A DNA stretch of 64,000 bases from Limnohabitans sp. (GTDB taxonomy: Bacteria; Pseudomonadota; Gammaproteobacteria; Burkholderiales; Burkholderiaceae_C): NCBI RefSeq assembly GCF_023910625.1, contig NZ_JAAVVW010000003.1, forward strand, positions 1,612,001 through 1,676,000, given 5' to 3'. Position 1 is the first letter of the stretch. Each line of letters opens with the position of its first letter. The translations under genes and the position numbers were made by a program. The notes beneath the pieces are model-generated. The model had not been told where the DNA came from, did not search any database, and was given only the letters and a program-made list of their open reading frames with translations. This document shows positions 1 to 9,611 of the stretch, one piece after another.

Positions 1-764
1 GGCAAAAAATAAGCATTGGCGATCACGATTTCATGCCGCGCCGCACCGATGGCCTTCAGGTAAGCGCGTTCAATTTGACTGCGATTGCGGACATTGTCAC
101 GCAGCAAAAGCCCCGCTTTGGTCACCCGCAGTTCTTTGGGCGGCTCGGCGCTTTGCCCCCAGGGCGAATGCAGTCCCGCAGCCCGAAACGAGCTGAAAGC
201 CTCCGGAAAATGTTGCTGCCGAACATGCCGCACTCCCTCAATTCGCCACCACAGTTGTGACATGGTCTCTTGTATTTGCTGCACCAAGGTGCCTTTGGCA
301 CAAACGGCAAAGTCCAGTCGGGGTTGAACCAGGGGGCCGTGGTGCGGGTCGTACCAATCGTCAAGCATGTTGATGCCCCCGCAAAAGGCCAGATGCCCAT
401 CGATCACGCACAGCTTTCGGTGTAGCCGCCGCCAACGGCTGGGGATCAACAAGCCCCAAGTGCCCAAGGGAGAATACACGCGCCAGTCCACCCCGGCACG
501 CGCAAAACGCGCCCGCCACTCGGGCGGCAGACCCGATGTGCCCACACCATCAACCACCACCCGCACGCGGACTCCACGCGAGGCTGCTCGCTCCAGGGCC
601 TCAGCCACCAGGGTTGCAGCACCATGGAAGTCAAAAATATAGGTTTCAATGTGGACTTGCGACTTGGCCTGCCCCAAAGCCGAAATCAACGCTTCAAAAT
701 AGGCTTGGCCACCTTCAATCAGGTGAATCTGATGACCGTCTCGCAAGGGCGGGCTATTGCGCAT
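1..764 (-). CDS. clsB: Cardiolipin synthase ClsB-like phospholipase D protein (3' end cut by window edge)
   Basis: Membrane phospholipid enzyme of the phospholipase D superfamily that makes cardiolipin by phosphatidyl transfer. The reading frame starts at ATG 764-762, two bases after the stop of the upstream gene, and stays open to the window edge (about 254 codons), so the C-terminal half with the second catalytic motif is missing. Early sequence reads RNSPPLRDGHQIHLIEGG, then IETYIFDF, typical of the ClsB N-terminus. The first HKD motif is clear as HRKLCVIDG (HxKx4D), followed by GGINMLDDWYD. Tight spacing with the EEP gene upstream and nudB suggests a three-gene leftward transcript; clsB beside an EEP-family gene is a common pairing (compare ybhO/ybhP in E. 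coli). Confidence 0.88.
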   Translation of the reverse strand, partial: MRNSPPLRDGHQIHLIEGGQAYFEALISALGQAKSQVHIETYIFDFHGAATLVAEALERAASRGVRVRVVVDGVGTSGLPPEWRARFARAGVDWRVYSPLGTWGLLIPSRWRRLHRKLCVIDGHLAFCGGINMLDDWYDPHHGPLVQPRLDFAVCAKGTLVQQIQETMSQLWWRIEGVRHVRQQHFPEAFSSFRAAGLHSPWGQSAEPPKELRVTKAGLLLRDNVRNRSQIERAYLKAIGAARHEIVIANAYFL

Positions 765-766
765 GC

Positions 767-1519
767 TCAGTCCGTCCAGGCGAAATCGGCGACCAAAGGC
801 AGGTGGTCCGACATACGCTGCCAGATTCGCCCTGAAGGAGCCATGGCATGAACCGGCATCAAGCCACGCGCATAAACATGGTCGAGTTGGTTGAGCGGAA
901 AACGCGAGGGATAGGTGGGCGTGGGTCGTTCGCGCCACTCGTGAAAGCCCGCGCCCGCCATGCGTCGCCCGAGTCCAGTACCCCAGTCATTGAAGTCACC
1001 CGCCACCAGCACTGGCGCATGGAGCGGGATGGTTTGCTCAATAAAAGCCAACAATTGCACCACCTGGCGCAAGCGGCTGGCAGGCATCAGTCCCAGATGC
1101 ACCACGATCACATGCACCACGCGGTCAACCACTTGTACTTCGGTGTGCAACAAGCCACGCTGCTCGAAACGGTGGTCCGACATGTCCTGGTGCTGGTGTG
1201 ACAGCACGGGCCAACGTGAGAGCAAGGCATTGCCATGCTCGCCATGGCGGGTGATGGCGTTGGTGCGATAGACCGACTCATAACCTTCAGGTGCCAGGTA
1301 CTCGGCTTGCGGCTGGCTGGGCCAGTGCGAAAAGTAGCGCTCTTCGCGGCGGTGCATGCGCCGCACCTCTTGCAGGCACACGATGTCTGCATCGAGCTGC
1401 TCAACCGCATGGCCCAGATTATGGATTTCCAGACGCCGCACTGGCCCAAGCCCCTGCACACCCTTGTGGATGTTGTAGGTGGCCACGCGCAAAATAGGGT
1501 GTTCGTTCCGCTTAGGCAT
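767..1519 (-). CDS. Endonuclease/exonuclease/phosphatase (EEP) family hydrolase, YbhP-like
   Basis: Metal-dependent phosphoesterase of the DNase I-like EEP fold, 250 aa. Fold landmarks are visible in order: RVATYNIHKG near the N-terminus, DIVCLQEVRR carrying the metal-binding glutamate, GNALLSRWPV, VAGDFNDW with the catalytic Asp and Asn, and a terminal MSDHLPLVADF with the catalytic Asp-His. The chosen start is the ATG at 1519, which overlaps the nudB stop by one base (TGATG); the open frame continues upstream inside nudB and is not needed. The substrate is unknown. Position next to clsB suggests a lipid-related or membrane-linked phosphodiester, but that is inference from context. Confidence 0.85.
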   Translation of the reverse strand: MPKRNEHPILRVATYNIHKGVQGLGPVRRLEIHNLGHAVEQLDADIVCLQEVRRMHRREERYFSHWPSQPQAEYLAPEGYESVYRTNAITRHGEHGNALLSRWPVLSHQHQDMSDHRFEQRGLLHTEVQVVDRVVHVIVVHLGLMPASRLRQVVQLLAFIEQTIPLHAPVLVAGDFNDWGTGLGRRMAGAGFHEWRERPTPTYPSRFPLNQLDHVYARGLMPVHAMAPSGRIWQRMSDHLPLVADFAWTD

Positions 1520-1977
1520 CACAGGCCAATCTGGTTCTCGAAATGCGGCAGCATGAGGATGGCCTCGGCATTGGAGGCCGAAAAACAATGGTTTGCTGCG
1601 ACCTGCCAAGGCAGCCATTGCCATTCGGTGTGCTCGGTCGAGCTCAAGGTGATGGGAGTTTGATCAGGCACGCTCAGTCCGAACAGCCGTTCCGTATTGC
1701 GGCTCACCTGTGGGTGGTAACGCCAGCGCCAAGCGGGGTAAATGTCATAAACGTTTTCCAGATGCCAGTCTTGCAAATGGTAAGGAGGATGCCGCGCATC
1801 GATGCCTGTTTCTTCGAGCACCTCTCGCATCGCCGTGTCGGCCCAGTTTTCTTCCGGGGAATCCTTGCTGCCCGTGACCGACTGCCAAGTGCCCGCATCG
1901 GCCCGGCGAATGAGCAAGACTTGACCGCTGGGGGTATAGATCACCACCAACACAGATTCGGGAATTTTGTAGGTCAT
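1519..1977 (-). CDS. nudB: Dihydroneopterin triphosphate pyrophosphohydrolase NudB
   Basis: Nudix hydrolase that removes pyrophosphate from dihydroneopterin triphosphate in folate biosynthesis. The protein (about 152 aa from MTYKIPESV) has the Nudix box as GSKDSPEENWADTAMREVLEETG, i.e. Gx5Ex7REVxEExG with the metal-binding glutamates present. NudB-type features outside the box are TWQSVTGS and a late RNTERLFGLS block. In many proteobacteria nudB follows aspS; here aspS is nearby but separated by the RNA-binding protein gene. The start at 1977 is preferred over the ATG 18 bases upstream because homologues begin with this residue block; the difference is six residues. Confidence 0.85.
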   Translation of the reverse strand: MTYKIPESVLVVIYTPSGQVLLIRRADAGTWQSVTGSKDSPEENWADTAMREVLEETGIDARHPPYHLQDWHLENVYDIYPAWRWRYHPQVSRNTERLFGLSVPDQTPITLSSTEHTEWQWLPWQVAANHCFSASNAEAILMLPHFENQIGL

Positions 1978-2321
1978 GGAAGTCACAGCAGCCATTCTAG
2001 GCAGCCCGAGGCGGGCCAGGATTGAGCCAGGTGGACATCCACCCCGCCCGCCGCCGTCTGATCACGCTGATGTATTGAGAGGCACGCCATTCGCGGCATG
2101 GGCCATCTGCATGAGCGGGTCGCAAACGCCCAGAGAGGCATCGCCAGTACACGCAGAAAACCCCTTTTATGTTCTTTGCCCCATAATACGATTGTGTTTG
2201 TCATGAAAAACAGCACAAGTCAGGTGATCGGTCAGTTTCGCGCGCTACGGCGGCAGTTTTCAGTTTGTTGTGCTTTCGGGACCCCATCGCTTTGTTTTTT
2301 TGTATTTCTGAGGAGTCCCCC
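1978..2321. other. Gene-free divergent region between nudB and the RNA-binding protein gene
   Basis: No credible gene is seen in these 344 bases. They separate the leftward nudB transcript from the rightward RRM gene and must hold both promoters. A CATAAT hexamer at 2182-2187 could be a -10 for the rightward gene but has no convincing -35 partner. If used, it gives an untranslated leader of about 130 bases, which is common for cold-responsive RNA-binding protein genes. A small palindrome GGTGGACATCCACC sits at 2030-2043. Confidence 0.5.
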
Positions 2322-2711
2322 ATGGGCAATAAACTTTACGTCGGCAACCTGCCGTACAGTGTTCGCGACGAAGACCTGCAACAGGCTTTCGGAGAATTCG
2401 GCGCCATCACCAGCGCCAAAGTCATGATGGAACGCGACACTGGTCGCTCCAAAGGTTTCGGCTTTGTCGAAATGGGCAGCGATGCTGAAGCCCAAGCCGC
2501 TATCGCTGGCATGAATGGCCAGTCTTTGGGTGGTCGCAGCATCACTGTGAACGAAGCCCGTCCGATGGAGGCACGTCCTCCCCGTTCCGGTGGTTTCGGC
2601 GGCGGCGGCGGCGGTTACGGCGGTGGCGGTCGCTCCGGCGGCGGCTACGGCAGCGATCGCTCCGGCGGTGGCGGCTACGGCGGTGGCGGCGGCGGCCGCG
2701 GCGGCTACTGA
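2322..2711 (+). CDS. Glycine-rich RRM RNA-binding protein
   Basis: Small cytoplasmic RNA-binding protein of 129 aa. Residues 3-80 form one RNA recognition motif with both signature elements: RNP2 LYVGNL and RNP1 KGFGFVEM. From about residue 88 to the end the sequence is a low-complexity tail rich in GGG and GYGG with a few Arg and Ser, the build of cyanobacterial and plant cold-induced glycine-rich RBPs and of the betaproteobacterial rbp genes. The start ATG at 2322 follows an AGGAG ribosome-binding site at 2311-2315. It stands alone and is followed by a strong hairpin series and terminator. The role is likely RNA chaperoning under cold or stress; the target RNAs are unknown. Confidence 0.9.
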   Translation: MGNKLYVGNLPYSVRDEDLQQAFGEFGAITSAKVMMERDTGRSKGFGFVEMGSDAEAQAAIAGMNGQSLGGRSITVNEARPMEARPPRSGGFGGGGGGYGGGGRSGGGYGSDRSGGGGYGGGGGGRGGY

Positions 2712-2727
2712 ACACTGCAAACCGCGC

Positions 2728-2747
2728 AAACGGCATCGATGCCGTTT
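2728..2747. repeat. Perfect 20-bp palindrome after the RRM gene
   Basis: AAACGGCATCGATGCCGTTT is its own reverse complement. It is the first of three hairpin-forming segments behind the RNA-binding protein gene; the second (2759-2777) pairs GCTCAGC with GCTGAGC around TTCGT. It may stabilise the mRNA 3' end or be a protein-binding site; the sequence alone does not decide. Confidence 0.6.
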
Positions 2748-2786
2748 CAAAACTTTTAGCTCAGCTTCGTGCTGAGCTCAGACCTC

Positions 2787-2821
2787 AAAGGCTTCAAGAC
2801 TTCGGTTTTGAGGCCTTTTTT
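2787..2821 (+). terminator. Rho-independent terminator of the RRM gene
   Basis: A 14-bp stem (AAAGGCTTCAAGAC paired with GTTTTGAGGCCTTT, two G-U wobbles) closes a TTCG tetraloop and is followed by a T run. Classic intrinsic terminator for the rightward transcript. Confidence 0.88.
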
Positions 2822-2922
2822 GTGGATCGTTCCGACTTGGCATGCCAGTGATGCACTTTGTGGGCCCGCCGGGAATTGCGCCAGCCCATTTGCCGATAAC
2901 CTAGACCACAAAGGTGCACCAC

Positions 2923-2958
2923 AACTGACAACGCCACCCGAAGGTGGCGTTGTCAGTT
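2923..2958 (-). terminator. Perfect 16-bp hairpin just past aspS
   Basis: AACTGACAACGCCACC is followed by CGAA and its exact complement. It starts 19 bases beyond the aspS stop. On the aspS strand no T run follows (the next bases are GTGGTGC), so it is either a weak intrinsic terminator or a 3' stabilising stem. Confidence 0.6.
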
Positions 2959-2976
2959 GGCAGGATTTAGCGCAGC

Positions 2977-4791
2977 TTAGGCAGCTTTGGCAGCGTCCAC
3001 GTTGCGCAAACGGATGTGCAGCTCGCGCAATTGCTTCTCATCCACCGGGCTCGGAGCTTGCGTGAGCAAGCATTGGGCACGTTGGGTCTTGGGGAAGGCA
3101 ATCACGTCGCGGATGGACTCGGCACCGGTCATCAAGGTCACAATGCGGTCCAAACCGAAGGCCAAACCGCCGTGCGGAGGCGCGCCATATTGCAAGGCGT
3201 CGAGCAAGAAGCCGAACTTGAGCTGCGCTTCTTCGGGTGTGATCTTCAGGGCGTCAAACACTTTTTGCTGCACGTCAGCACGGTGGATACGCACCGAGCC
3301 GCCGCCCATTTCCCAGCCGTTCAAGACCATGTCGTAGCCCTTGGAAATGCACTTCTCGGGGGCGGTGACCATCCAGTCTTCGTGGCCATCTTTGGGCGCG
3401 GTGAAGGGGTGGTGCACAGCGGTGTAGCGCTGGTTTTCGTCGTCGTATTCGAACATCGGAAAGTCGACCACCCACAGCGGGGCCCAATGGTTTTCGAACA
3501 AACCGTTGGCTTTGCCGAACACGCTGTGGCCGATCTTGATGCGCAGCGCGCCGATGGCGTCGTTGACGATTTTTTCCTTGTCGGCACCAAAGAAAATCAA
3601 GTCGCCGTTCTTTGCACCCGAACGCTCCAAGACGGCGTTGAGCGCTGTGTCGTGGATGTTTTTGACAATGGGCGATTGCAGACCGTCACGACCCTTGGAC
3701 AGGTCGTTGACACGGATGTAGGCCAGGCCCTTGGCGCCGTAGATCTTGACGAACTCGGTGTAGGCGTCGATCTCGCCACGGCTGATGCCGCCGCCTTCGA
3801 CCGAACCCCCCGGCACGCGCAAGGCCACCACGCGACCGCCCTTCATGTTGGCAGCTCCCGAGAAGACTTTGAAGTCCACATCTGCCATGACATCGGTGAC
3901 CTCTGTGAACTGCAGTTTCACACGCAGGTCGGGCTTGTCAGAGCCATAAAGGTGCATGGCGTCCTGGTAAGTCATCACCGGGAACTCGCCGAGGTCCACG
4001 CCGATGGTTTTGAGGAACACGCGTTTGATCATGCCCTGGAACATGTCCCGAATTTCTTCTTCGGTCAGGAACGATGTTTCGATATCGATTTGAGTGAATT
4101 CAGGCTGGCGGTCAGCACGCAAGTCTTCGTCGCGAAAGCACTTGGTGATCTGGTAGTAGCGGTCGAAGCCCGCCACCATGAGCAATTGTTTGAACAACTG
4201 GGGCGACTGGGGCAAGGCAAAAAACTGGCCATCGTGCACGCGGCTGGGCACCAGATAATCACGCGCACCTTCGGGCGTGCTTTTGGTGAGCATGGGGGTT
4301 TCGATGTCCACAAAACCGTTTTCATCTAGGTACTTGCGCACTTCCATGGCCACTTTGTAGCGCAGCATCAGGTTGTTTTGCATGTACGGGCGGCGCAGGT
4401 CCAGCACGCGGTGCGTCAGGCGGGTCGTCTCGGACAGGTTGTCTTCGTCGATCTGAAACGGGGGCGTGACCGACTCGTTCAGGACGATCAGCTCATGGCA
4501 CAGCACCTCGATCTTGCCGCTTTTGAGGCCTTCGTTGGTGGTGCCATCGGGGCGGGCACGCACGATGCCTTTGATCTGCACGCAGTATTCGTTGCGCACC
4601 TCTTCGGCCACCTTGAACATGTCGGGGCGGTCCGGGTCGCACACCACCTGCACATAACCTTCGCGGTCGCGCAGGTCGATGAAGATCACACCGCCGTGGT
4701 CACGGCGGCGGTTGACCCAGCCGCACAGGCTCACGGCTTGACCGGTCAGGGCTTCGGTCACCAGACCGCAATAGTGGGAGCGCATGGACAT
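2977..4791 (-). CDS. aspS: Aspartate--tRNA ligase
   Basis: Class II aminoacyl-tRNA synthetase that charges tRNA-Asp (possibly also tRNA-Asn) in the cytoplasm; 604 aa, the usual bacterial length. An N-terminal OB-fold anticodon domain begins MRSHYCG...[24 protein letters not shown]. The catalytic core carries motif 2 [18 protein letters not shown] and motif 3 [15 protein letters not shown], with the GAD insertion between. A second ATG two codons in (4785) is an equally possible start. It is the last gene of a leftward set fmdB-DUF502-aspS, an order common in betaproteobacteria. Confidence 0.97.
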   Translation of the reverse strand: MSMRSHYCGLVTEALTGQAVSLCGWVNRRRDHGGVIFIDLRDREGYVQVVCDPDRPDMFKVAEEVRNEYCVQIKGIVRARPDGTTNEGLKSGKIEVLCHELIVLNESVTPPFQIDEDNLSETTRLTHRVLDLRRPYMQNNLMLRYKVAMEVRKYLDENGFVDIETPMLTKSTPEGARDYLVPSRVHDGQFFALPQSPQLFKQLLMVAGFDRYYQITKCFRDEDLRADRQPEFTQIDIETSFLTEEEIRDMFQGMIKRVFLKTIGVDLGEFPVMTYQDAMHLYGSDKPDLRVKLQFTEVTDVMADVDFKVFSGAANMKGGRVVALRVPGGSVEGGGISRGEIDAYTEFVKIYGAKGLAYIRVNDLSKGRDGLQSPIVKNIHDTALNAVLERSGAKNGDLIFFGADKEKIVNDAIGALRIKIGHSVFGKANGLFENHWAPLWVVDFPMFEYDDENQRYTAVHHPFTAPKDGHEDWMVTAPEKCISKGYDMVLNGWEMGGGSVRIHRADVQQKVFDALKITPEEAQLKFGFLLDALQYGAPPHGGLAFGLDRIVTLMTGAESIRDVIAFPKTQRAQCLLTQAPSPVDEKQLRELHIRLRNVDAAKAA

Positions 4792-4836
4792 GTTGTACTT
4801 TCTGAAAACGCAGGAACAGTTCGAAAAAAGAGGGCT

Positions 4837-5511
4837 TCAGGTGGCTTGCGGGGTCTTCAAGGCATCCGCCCCAGGTTTGGCTGCACGAATGGGGGGCACC
4901 ATCACGCCCATGGAGATGATGTATTTCAGGGCGTCGTCCACGGTCATGTCGAGCTCGACCACATCTGCCTTGGGCATCATCAAAAAGAACCCCGATGTCG
5001 GGTTGGGAGTGGTCGGCACATACACACTGACCATGGGCTGGTTCATATGGGTGACCACTTCACCGCCGGGGGTGCCCGTTAAAAAGGCCACGGTCCACGA
5101 GCCTTGCCGGGGGTATTGCACCAACAGCGCCTTAGAAAAGGCATGGCCGCTGCCCGAAAACAAGGTGTCTGCCACTTGCTTGACGCTGGTGTAGATGCTG
5201 CGCACCACGGGGATGCGGTTCATCATGCCGTGCCATTTGCGCAACCACCACTGACCAAACATATTGGCCACAAAGACACCAGTGGCAAAGATCACCACCG
5301 CCACAATCAGGACCCCCAAGCCAGGCACCCCACGAAGGTATTCGGCGCTGGCATGGATCCCCGGAATGAGGGTGTCAGCGGCGTGGAGAACCGCCAGGAA
5401 GATGGCATCGAGCACCCCGACCAACCACATGATCACCCACACCGTGATGCCCATGGGAAGCCACACCAACAAGCCGGTGATGAAGTACTGTTTGAAGCTG
5501 CGTTGGATCAT
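4837..5511 (-). CDS. DUF502 family inner-membrane protein
   Basis: About 224 aa with two N-terminal transmembrane segments: FITGLLVWLPMGITVWVIMW and VLIVAVVIFATGVFVANMFG. These are followed by a soluble domain containing the conserved family signature IPVVRSIYTSVKQV. DUF502 proteins have no established biochemical role. The ATG at 5511 is chosen because the frame's earlier start is a TTG three codons upstream with no obvious ribosome-binding site. Sits between fmdB and aspS in the same direction, 45 bases from aspS. Confidence 0.85.
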   Translation of the reverse strand: MIQRSFKQYFITGLLVWLPMGITVWVIMWLVGVLDAIFLAVLHAADTLIPGIHASAEYLRGVPGLGVLIVAVVIFATGVFVANMFGQWWLRKWHGMMNRIPVVRSIYTSVKQVADTLFSGSGHAFSKALLVQYPRQGSWTVAFLTGTPGGEVVTHMNQPMVSVYVPTTPNPTSGFFLMMPKADVVELDMTVDDALKYIISMGVMVPPIRAAKPGADALKTPQAT

Positions 5512-5541
5512 GAGGGCCAATCGGTGGGGGCTCAGTGCGAC

Positions 5542-5862
5542 TCAGTGGCAAGCACAAGACGTCGCACAGGCGCTGTTGCTGGTGGAAGCTGCAGAACTCG
5601 TCTCGCCGCCCACTGCAGGCGCTGGGCTGGCCACGGCATCGGTGGCTGCTGCTGCAGGGGCTGCTGCTGCCGATGCACCTGATCCCTTGAAATCCGTGGC
5701 ATACCAGCCGGTGCCCTTGAGTTGAAAGCCAGGTGCCGTGAGTTGTTTATGGAATTTAGGGGCTCCACAAGCCGGGCAGTCGGTCAGGGGCGCATCGCTG
5801 ATTTTTTGCAGAACATCCTTGGCATGGCCGCAGGCGTCGCATTTGTAAGCGTAAATGGGCAT
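5542..5862 (-). CDS. FmdB family zinc-ribbon protein
   Basis: Small putative regulatory protein of 106 aa. The N-terminus MPIYAYKCDACGH and the second pair CPACG form the CxxC...CxxC zinc ribbon that defines the FmdB family. The middle TAPGFQLKGTGWYATDF is also family-typical. The C-terminal third is an Ala/Ser-rich linker ending in CATSCACH, a Cys/His tail that could bind metal. The first gene of the fmdB-DUF502-aspS transcript. Molecular role not established. Confidence 0.85.
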   Translation of the reverse strand: MPIYAYKCDACGHAKDVLQKISDAPLTDCPACGAPKFHKQLTAPGFQLKGTGWYATDFKGSGASAAAAPAAAATDAVASPAPAVGGETSSAASTSNSACATSCACH

Positions 5863-5976
5863 GAAAAGCCTTTGACGGTGATGCAAGAAAACCTTCAATT
5901 ATAGGCTTGACATCGCCCTGCGAGGCTTTGACGCTTATCGCTGCCCCCCACACTCAGGGGCAGCGGTTGAGACGAA

Positions 5977-7452
5977 TCAAAGGCCGGATGGGGATTTATC
6001 GGCGTGACCCAAGGCGCTGGCGATGGACTGCCCTCGGTTCGGAATCACCGTGGGGGTCAAGGAGCCCATCAACATACCAACAATGGAAGCGGCCAGGCCC
6101 AGCAAGTTGGCGGGTACCAGGGTCTCGGGTGCCAGGAAATTGAACACCAGCCAAGTGCCCACCCCCAGCACCACCGAGAACAAAGCGCCCTGGGTGTTGG
6201 CGCGCTGCCAAAAAGCGCCCGCCACCAGCGGCACAAAAGCCCCGGTCAGGGTGACGTTGTAGGCGTTTTGCACCATCTCGTACATGGTGCTGGTGCTGTT
6301 CATGGCGAACACCAAGGCGCAAGCCGTGAAGGCGACCAAAATGATGCGCAAGAGCAGCAAGAACTGGCGGTCGCTCATGTGGGGCACAAAAGGCTTGAGC
6401 ACGTTTTCGGTGAAAGTGGCCGTGGGGGCCAGCAAAGCCCCGCTGGCGGTTGACAAAATGGCCGAGAGCAAGGCACCAAAAAACATGATCTGCGCCCACA
6501 TGGGCATCTGGCCCAACACCAGATCAGGCAGGATGCGTTGGATGGCGCGGGCATCTTCCGAGTCAAACAAGGCCTTGAGCTCGGGGTGGGCGATCAGCGC
6601 CGCGTAAGCGATGTACAGGGGAATGAAAGCGATCACAAAGTACATCAGACCGCCAATGAGTGTCCCACGCACGGCGGTTTTTTCATCCTTGGCACTGGTC
6701 ATGCGCTGAAACACATCCTGTTGCGGGATGGAACCAAAGGCGAATGCAAAAAAAGCACCCGCCATGGCCCACCAGGCGGCGGCATCCATATCGGCTGGGA
6801 ACATGTCGAATTTGCCATCGGCTGCGGCCTGTGCCACCACTTTGTCGAATCCGCCCGCATTGCCGCCCACCAGCAAGGCCACTGCCATCAACCCCACCAC
6901 GATCACCACCGTCTGCAACAAGTCGGTGAAGGCCACTGACCACATGCCACCAAAGACGGTGTACAACAACACCACGGCCGCGCCCATCATGATGGCGTGG
7001 TTCAGGTCAATGACCCCAGACGACAGCACATGGATCACCAGACCCAGTGCCGTCAATTGCGCCGAGGTCCAGCCCAGGTAAGACAAAACAATCGCCACGC
7101 TGGTCAGCACCTCGACCGACTTGCCATAGCGTACTTTGTAAAAGTCGCCAATCGTCAGCAGGTTCAGGCGGTAAAACAGCTTGGCAAACAACAGCGCCGC
7201 CAGCACCAGGCAGACGGTGGCACCAAACGGGTCACCGGGAATGCCATTGAGGCCATCCTTGGCAAAGGTGGCCGACACCGACAAGACGGTCTCAGCCCCG
7301 AACCAGGTGGCGAACACCGTGGCCACGTTCATGTAAAGGGGCAAACTGCGCCCTGCCACCAGATAATCCTTGGCCCCGTGAACCCGGCGCGCAGCCAACA
7401 AGCCAATGCCGATGGTCACGGCCAAATAAGCGATCACAAAAGTCAGCAGCAC
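5977..7452 (-). CDS. Sodium:solute symporter family (SSF) transporter
   Basis: Polytopic inner-membrane cotransporter of 491 aa, the usual SSF length, with about 13 hydrophobic helices. Landmarks include the N-terminal GAKDYLVAGRSLPLYMNVATVFATWFGAE (edited here only to show the GRS and WFGAE motifs) and the TM5-6 region FGGMWSVAFTDLLQ, the Na+/solute signature. It couples Na+ influx to uptake of an organic solute; the substrate cannot be told from sequence. It lies 24 bases downstream of ubiB on the same strand, though it is probably functionally unrelated. Confidence 0.88.
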   Translation of the reverse strand: MLLTFVIAYLAVTIGIGLLAARRVHGAKDYLVAGRSLPLYMNVATVFATWFGAETVLSVSATFAKDGLNGIPGDPFGATVCLVLAALLFAKLFYRLNLLTIGDFYKVRYGKSVEVLTSVAIVLSYLGWTSAQLTALGLVIHVLSSGVIDLNHAIMMGAAVVLLYTVFGGMWSVAFTDLLQTVVIVVGLMAVALLVGGNAGGFDKVVAQAAADGKFDMFPADMDAAAWWAMAGAFFAFAFGSIPQQDVFQRMTSAKDEKTAVRGTLIGGLMYFVIAFIPLYIAYAALIAHPELKALFDSEDARAIQRILPDLVLGQMPMWAQIMFFGALLSAILSTASGALLAPTATFTENVLKPFVPHMSDRQFLLLLRIILVAFTACALVFAMNSTSTMYEMVQNAYNVTLTGAFVPLVAGAFWQRANTQGALFSVVLGVGTWLVFNFLAPETLVPANLLGLAASIVGMLMGSLTPTVIPNRGQSIASALGHADKSPSGL

Positions 7453-7476
7453 CTTCGTCTCCTCCAGGATTGGAAC

Positions 7477-9054
7477 TTATGAAAAAAGATGCAGGTGCAT
7501 GCCCACCTGCATAACGAGCAAGGAGAACACAAAGCCCAGCCCGGCGTAAATTAGGGTTTGCAGTAATTTGTTGGTTCGGCGTTGCTCGGCCAACAACTGC
7601 TCGATCTGCCGCGTGTCGTTTTTCTGCGGCTGCTGCAAATAGCCGTGCAGCAAGCGAGGCAACTGCGGCAGCAGTTTGGCGTAGAGCGGCGCCTGCGACT
7701 TGAGTTCTTCCCACAGCTTTTTGGGACCGATTTGCGCCAGCATCCATTTTTCGAGGAAAGGCTTGGCCGTGCTCCACAGGTCCAGCTCGGGGTCCAAGTC
7801 GCGACCGAGGCCCTCGATGTTGAGCAGGGTCTTTTGCAGCAACACCAGTTGCGGCTGGATCTCGACCTGAAAGCGGCGCGAGGTCTGGAACAGGCGCATC
7901 AGCACCATGCCCAGCGAAATTTCCTTGAGCGGGCGGTCGAAGTAAGGCTCGCACACCGCACGGATGGCCGACTCCAGCTCATCCACCCGCGTCTCAGGCG
8001 GTACCCAGCCGGACTCGATGTGCAGCTCGGCCACGCGCTTGTAGTCACGGCGGAAAAACGCGGTGAAGTTTTGCGCCAGATATTCCTTGTCGTACTCGGT
8101 GAGCGTGCCCACGATGCCGAAGTCCAGCGAGATGTAGCGGCCGAAGGTCTCCGACGCCAAGCTAACCTGGATGTTGCCGGGGTGCATGTCGGCGTGGAAA
8201 AAGCCATCGCGAAACACCTGCGTGAAAAACAAGGTTACGCCATCGCGGGCCAGTTTGGGAATGTCCACGCCCGCTGCACGCAAGCGGTCCACCTGGCTGA
8301 TGGGCACGCCATGCATGCGCTCCATGACGATGACCTCCGGGTGGCAAAAGTCCCAGATCATCTCGGGGATCAGCACCAGATCAAGCCCTTGCATGTTGCG
8401 GCGCAACTGCGCGGCGTTGGCCGCTTCGCGCACCAGGTCCAGCTCGTCGTGCAGGTATTTGTCAAACTCAGCCACCACCTCGCGAGGCTTGAGTCGTTTG
8501 CCATCAGTGCTCAGACTCTCCACCCAACCAGCCATCATGCGCATGAGGCTGATGTCTTTGTCAATGACGGGCAGCATCCCTGGGCGCAAGACCTTGATCG
8601 CCACCGCGCGCACCACGCCCCCTTTGCCGCGCAAAGTGGCAAAGTGGACTTGCGCGATCGAAGCACTGGCCACAGGCTCGCGCTCAAAAGTCTCGAAAAT
8701 GTCATCCACCTTGCGGTTGAAAGCCCGCTCGATCGACGCCACCGCGATGGCCGAGCTGAAAGGCGGGACCCGGTCTTGCAGCTTGGCCAACTCCTCTGCG
8801 ATATCGGGCGCCAGCAAGTCACGACGCGTGGACAACACCTGGCCGAATTTCACAAAAATCGGGCCCAGGCGTTCGAGCGCTTCACGCAGACGCACCGCCC
8901 GGGGCGAGCGCAGGTCACGACCTACCGAAAGCACACGGGCCAGCAGGCGAATCCAGGGCTTTTGAAAACTGGAGAGCACCAGCTCGTCCAGGCCATAGCG
9001 CAAGACGATGAAAATGATGAAGGCACCGCGCCCGAGACGGCCCCAGCGCATCAT
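7477..9054 (-). CDS. ubiB: Ubiquinone biosynthesis protein kinase UbiB
   Basis: Member of the ABC1/ADCK atypical kinase family needed for ubiquinone assembly at the inner membrane; 525 aa. Family motifs are present in order: [13 protein letters not shown] (KxGQ), a Lys in VAIKVLRPG, the ExD-type [20 protein letters not shown] (catalytic loop) and DFGIVG (metal-binding DFG). Two C-terminal transmembrane helices sit at the last 30 residues, ending in [19 protein letters not shown]. The start overlaps the ubiJ stop (ATGA), so translation is coupled. The ubiE...ubiJ-ubiB order matches the E. coli ubiE-ubiJ-ubiB cluster, with two genes intervening. Confidence 0.95.
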   Translation of the reverse strand: MMRWGRLGRGAFIIFIVLRYGLDELVLSSFQKPWIRLLARVLSVGRDLRSPRAVRLREALERLGPIFVKFGQVLSTRRDLLAPDIAEELAKLQDRVPPFSSAIAVASIERAFNRKVDDIFETFEREPVASASIAQVHFATLRGKGGVVRAVAIKVLRPGMLPVIDKDISLMRMMAGWVESLSTDGKRLKPREVVAEFDKYLHDELDLVREAANAAQLRRNMQGLDLVLIPEMIWDFCHPEVIVMERMHGVPISQVDRLRAAGVDIPKLARDGVTLFFTQVFRDGFFHADMHPGNIQVSLASETFGRYISLDFGIVGTLTEYDKEYLAQNFTAFFRRDYKRVAELHIESGWVPPETRVDELESAIRAVCEPYFDRPLKEISLGMVLMRLFQTSRRFQVEIQPQLVLLQKTLLNIEGLGRDLDPELDLWSTAKPFLEKWMLAQIGPKKLWEELKSQAPLYAKLLPQLPRLLHGYLQQPQKNDTRQIEQLLAEQRRTNKLLQTLIYAGLGFVFSLLVMQVGMHLHLFS

Positions 9055-9611
9055 GCTACGCTGCCCGTTCGCAGCCCGGTACCTGGCCGCTGGGCGACAA
9101 AACTGCGCAAAGCAGTCACGGCCTGCCTTGCGGCTTGCGCCAGGGTGTGGGCTGGGGCGTCGCCGATCAAGCGGGCCAGGTCCTCTTCGGCATCCCAGCG
9201 CACATGGTCGATCAACCAGTTGACCTCGGCAGCCAGTTGCACATCGCCTTCGATGCGAACTTTGGGTTTGTCACCCCGGGCCAATGCCGTAGCCATTGAG
9301 ACGGGTGACTCTTCGGTCACTGTCAGGCGAAGGTCAAAGCCCTCGAAGTGACCATGCTCAAGCAAGCCTGCGGGGGTAGGCGTCAGTTGCAGCCGCATGC
9401 GCTGCCAGACCAGTTCGATGCGCTGGCCTTTTTGCCTGGCCAAGCGGGCCCTGGCCTCGGACTCACTCATCAAGACATGGTTGAGGAACAACACCAAGCG
9501 GTTGATCGTTTCATCCACCAACCAAGTGGGGGGCTGAAACTCTTGCGTGAAGCGTTGCAGCATATCGGGGAGTGCCTGAGCGGCCCAAGAAAAAGGGGAC
9601 TGTGTTGCCAT
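9051..9611 (-). CDS. ubiJ: Ubiquinone biosynthesis accessory factor UbiJ (SCP2 domain)
   Basis: Cytoplasmic lipid-binding factor of 186 aa that with UbiK organises the ubiquinone-making enzyme complex. An N-terminal SCP2-like sterol-binding region occupies about residues 15-110, with [17 protein letters not shown] near its end. A helical C-terminal part has the family block [26 protein letters not shown] (shortened in homologues to NW..RWD.EEDL). It overlaps ubiB by four bases. Its start codon lies in the loop of a short perfect hairpin (9595-9618), reported separately. Confidence 0.85.
   Translation of the reverse strand: MATQSPFSWAAQALPDMLQRFTQEFQPPTWLVDETINRLVLFLNHVLMSESEARARLARQKGQRIELVWQRMRLQLTPTPAGLLEHGHFEGFDLRLTVTEESPVSMATALARGDKPKVRIEGDVQLAAEVNWLIDHVRWDAEEDLARLIGDAPAHTLAQAARQAVTALRSFVAQRPGTGLRTGSVA

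Noticed and set aside
3016-4329. Long plus-strand open frame (437 codons) opposite aspS
   Set aside because: His/Val/Gln-rich shadow of a conserved minus-strand gene in GC-rich DNA; no homology pattern of its own.
7582-9351. 589-codon plus-strand open frame opposite ubiB and ubiJ
   Set aside because: Antisense shadow; the minus strand holds intact UbiB and UbiJ motifs.
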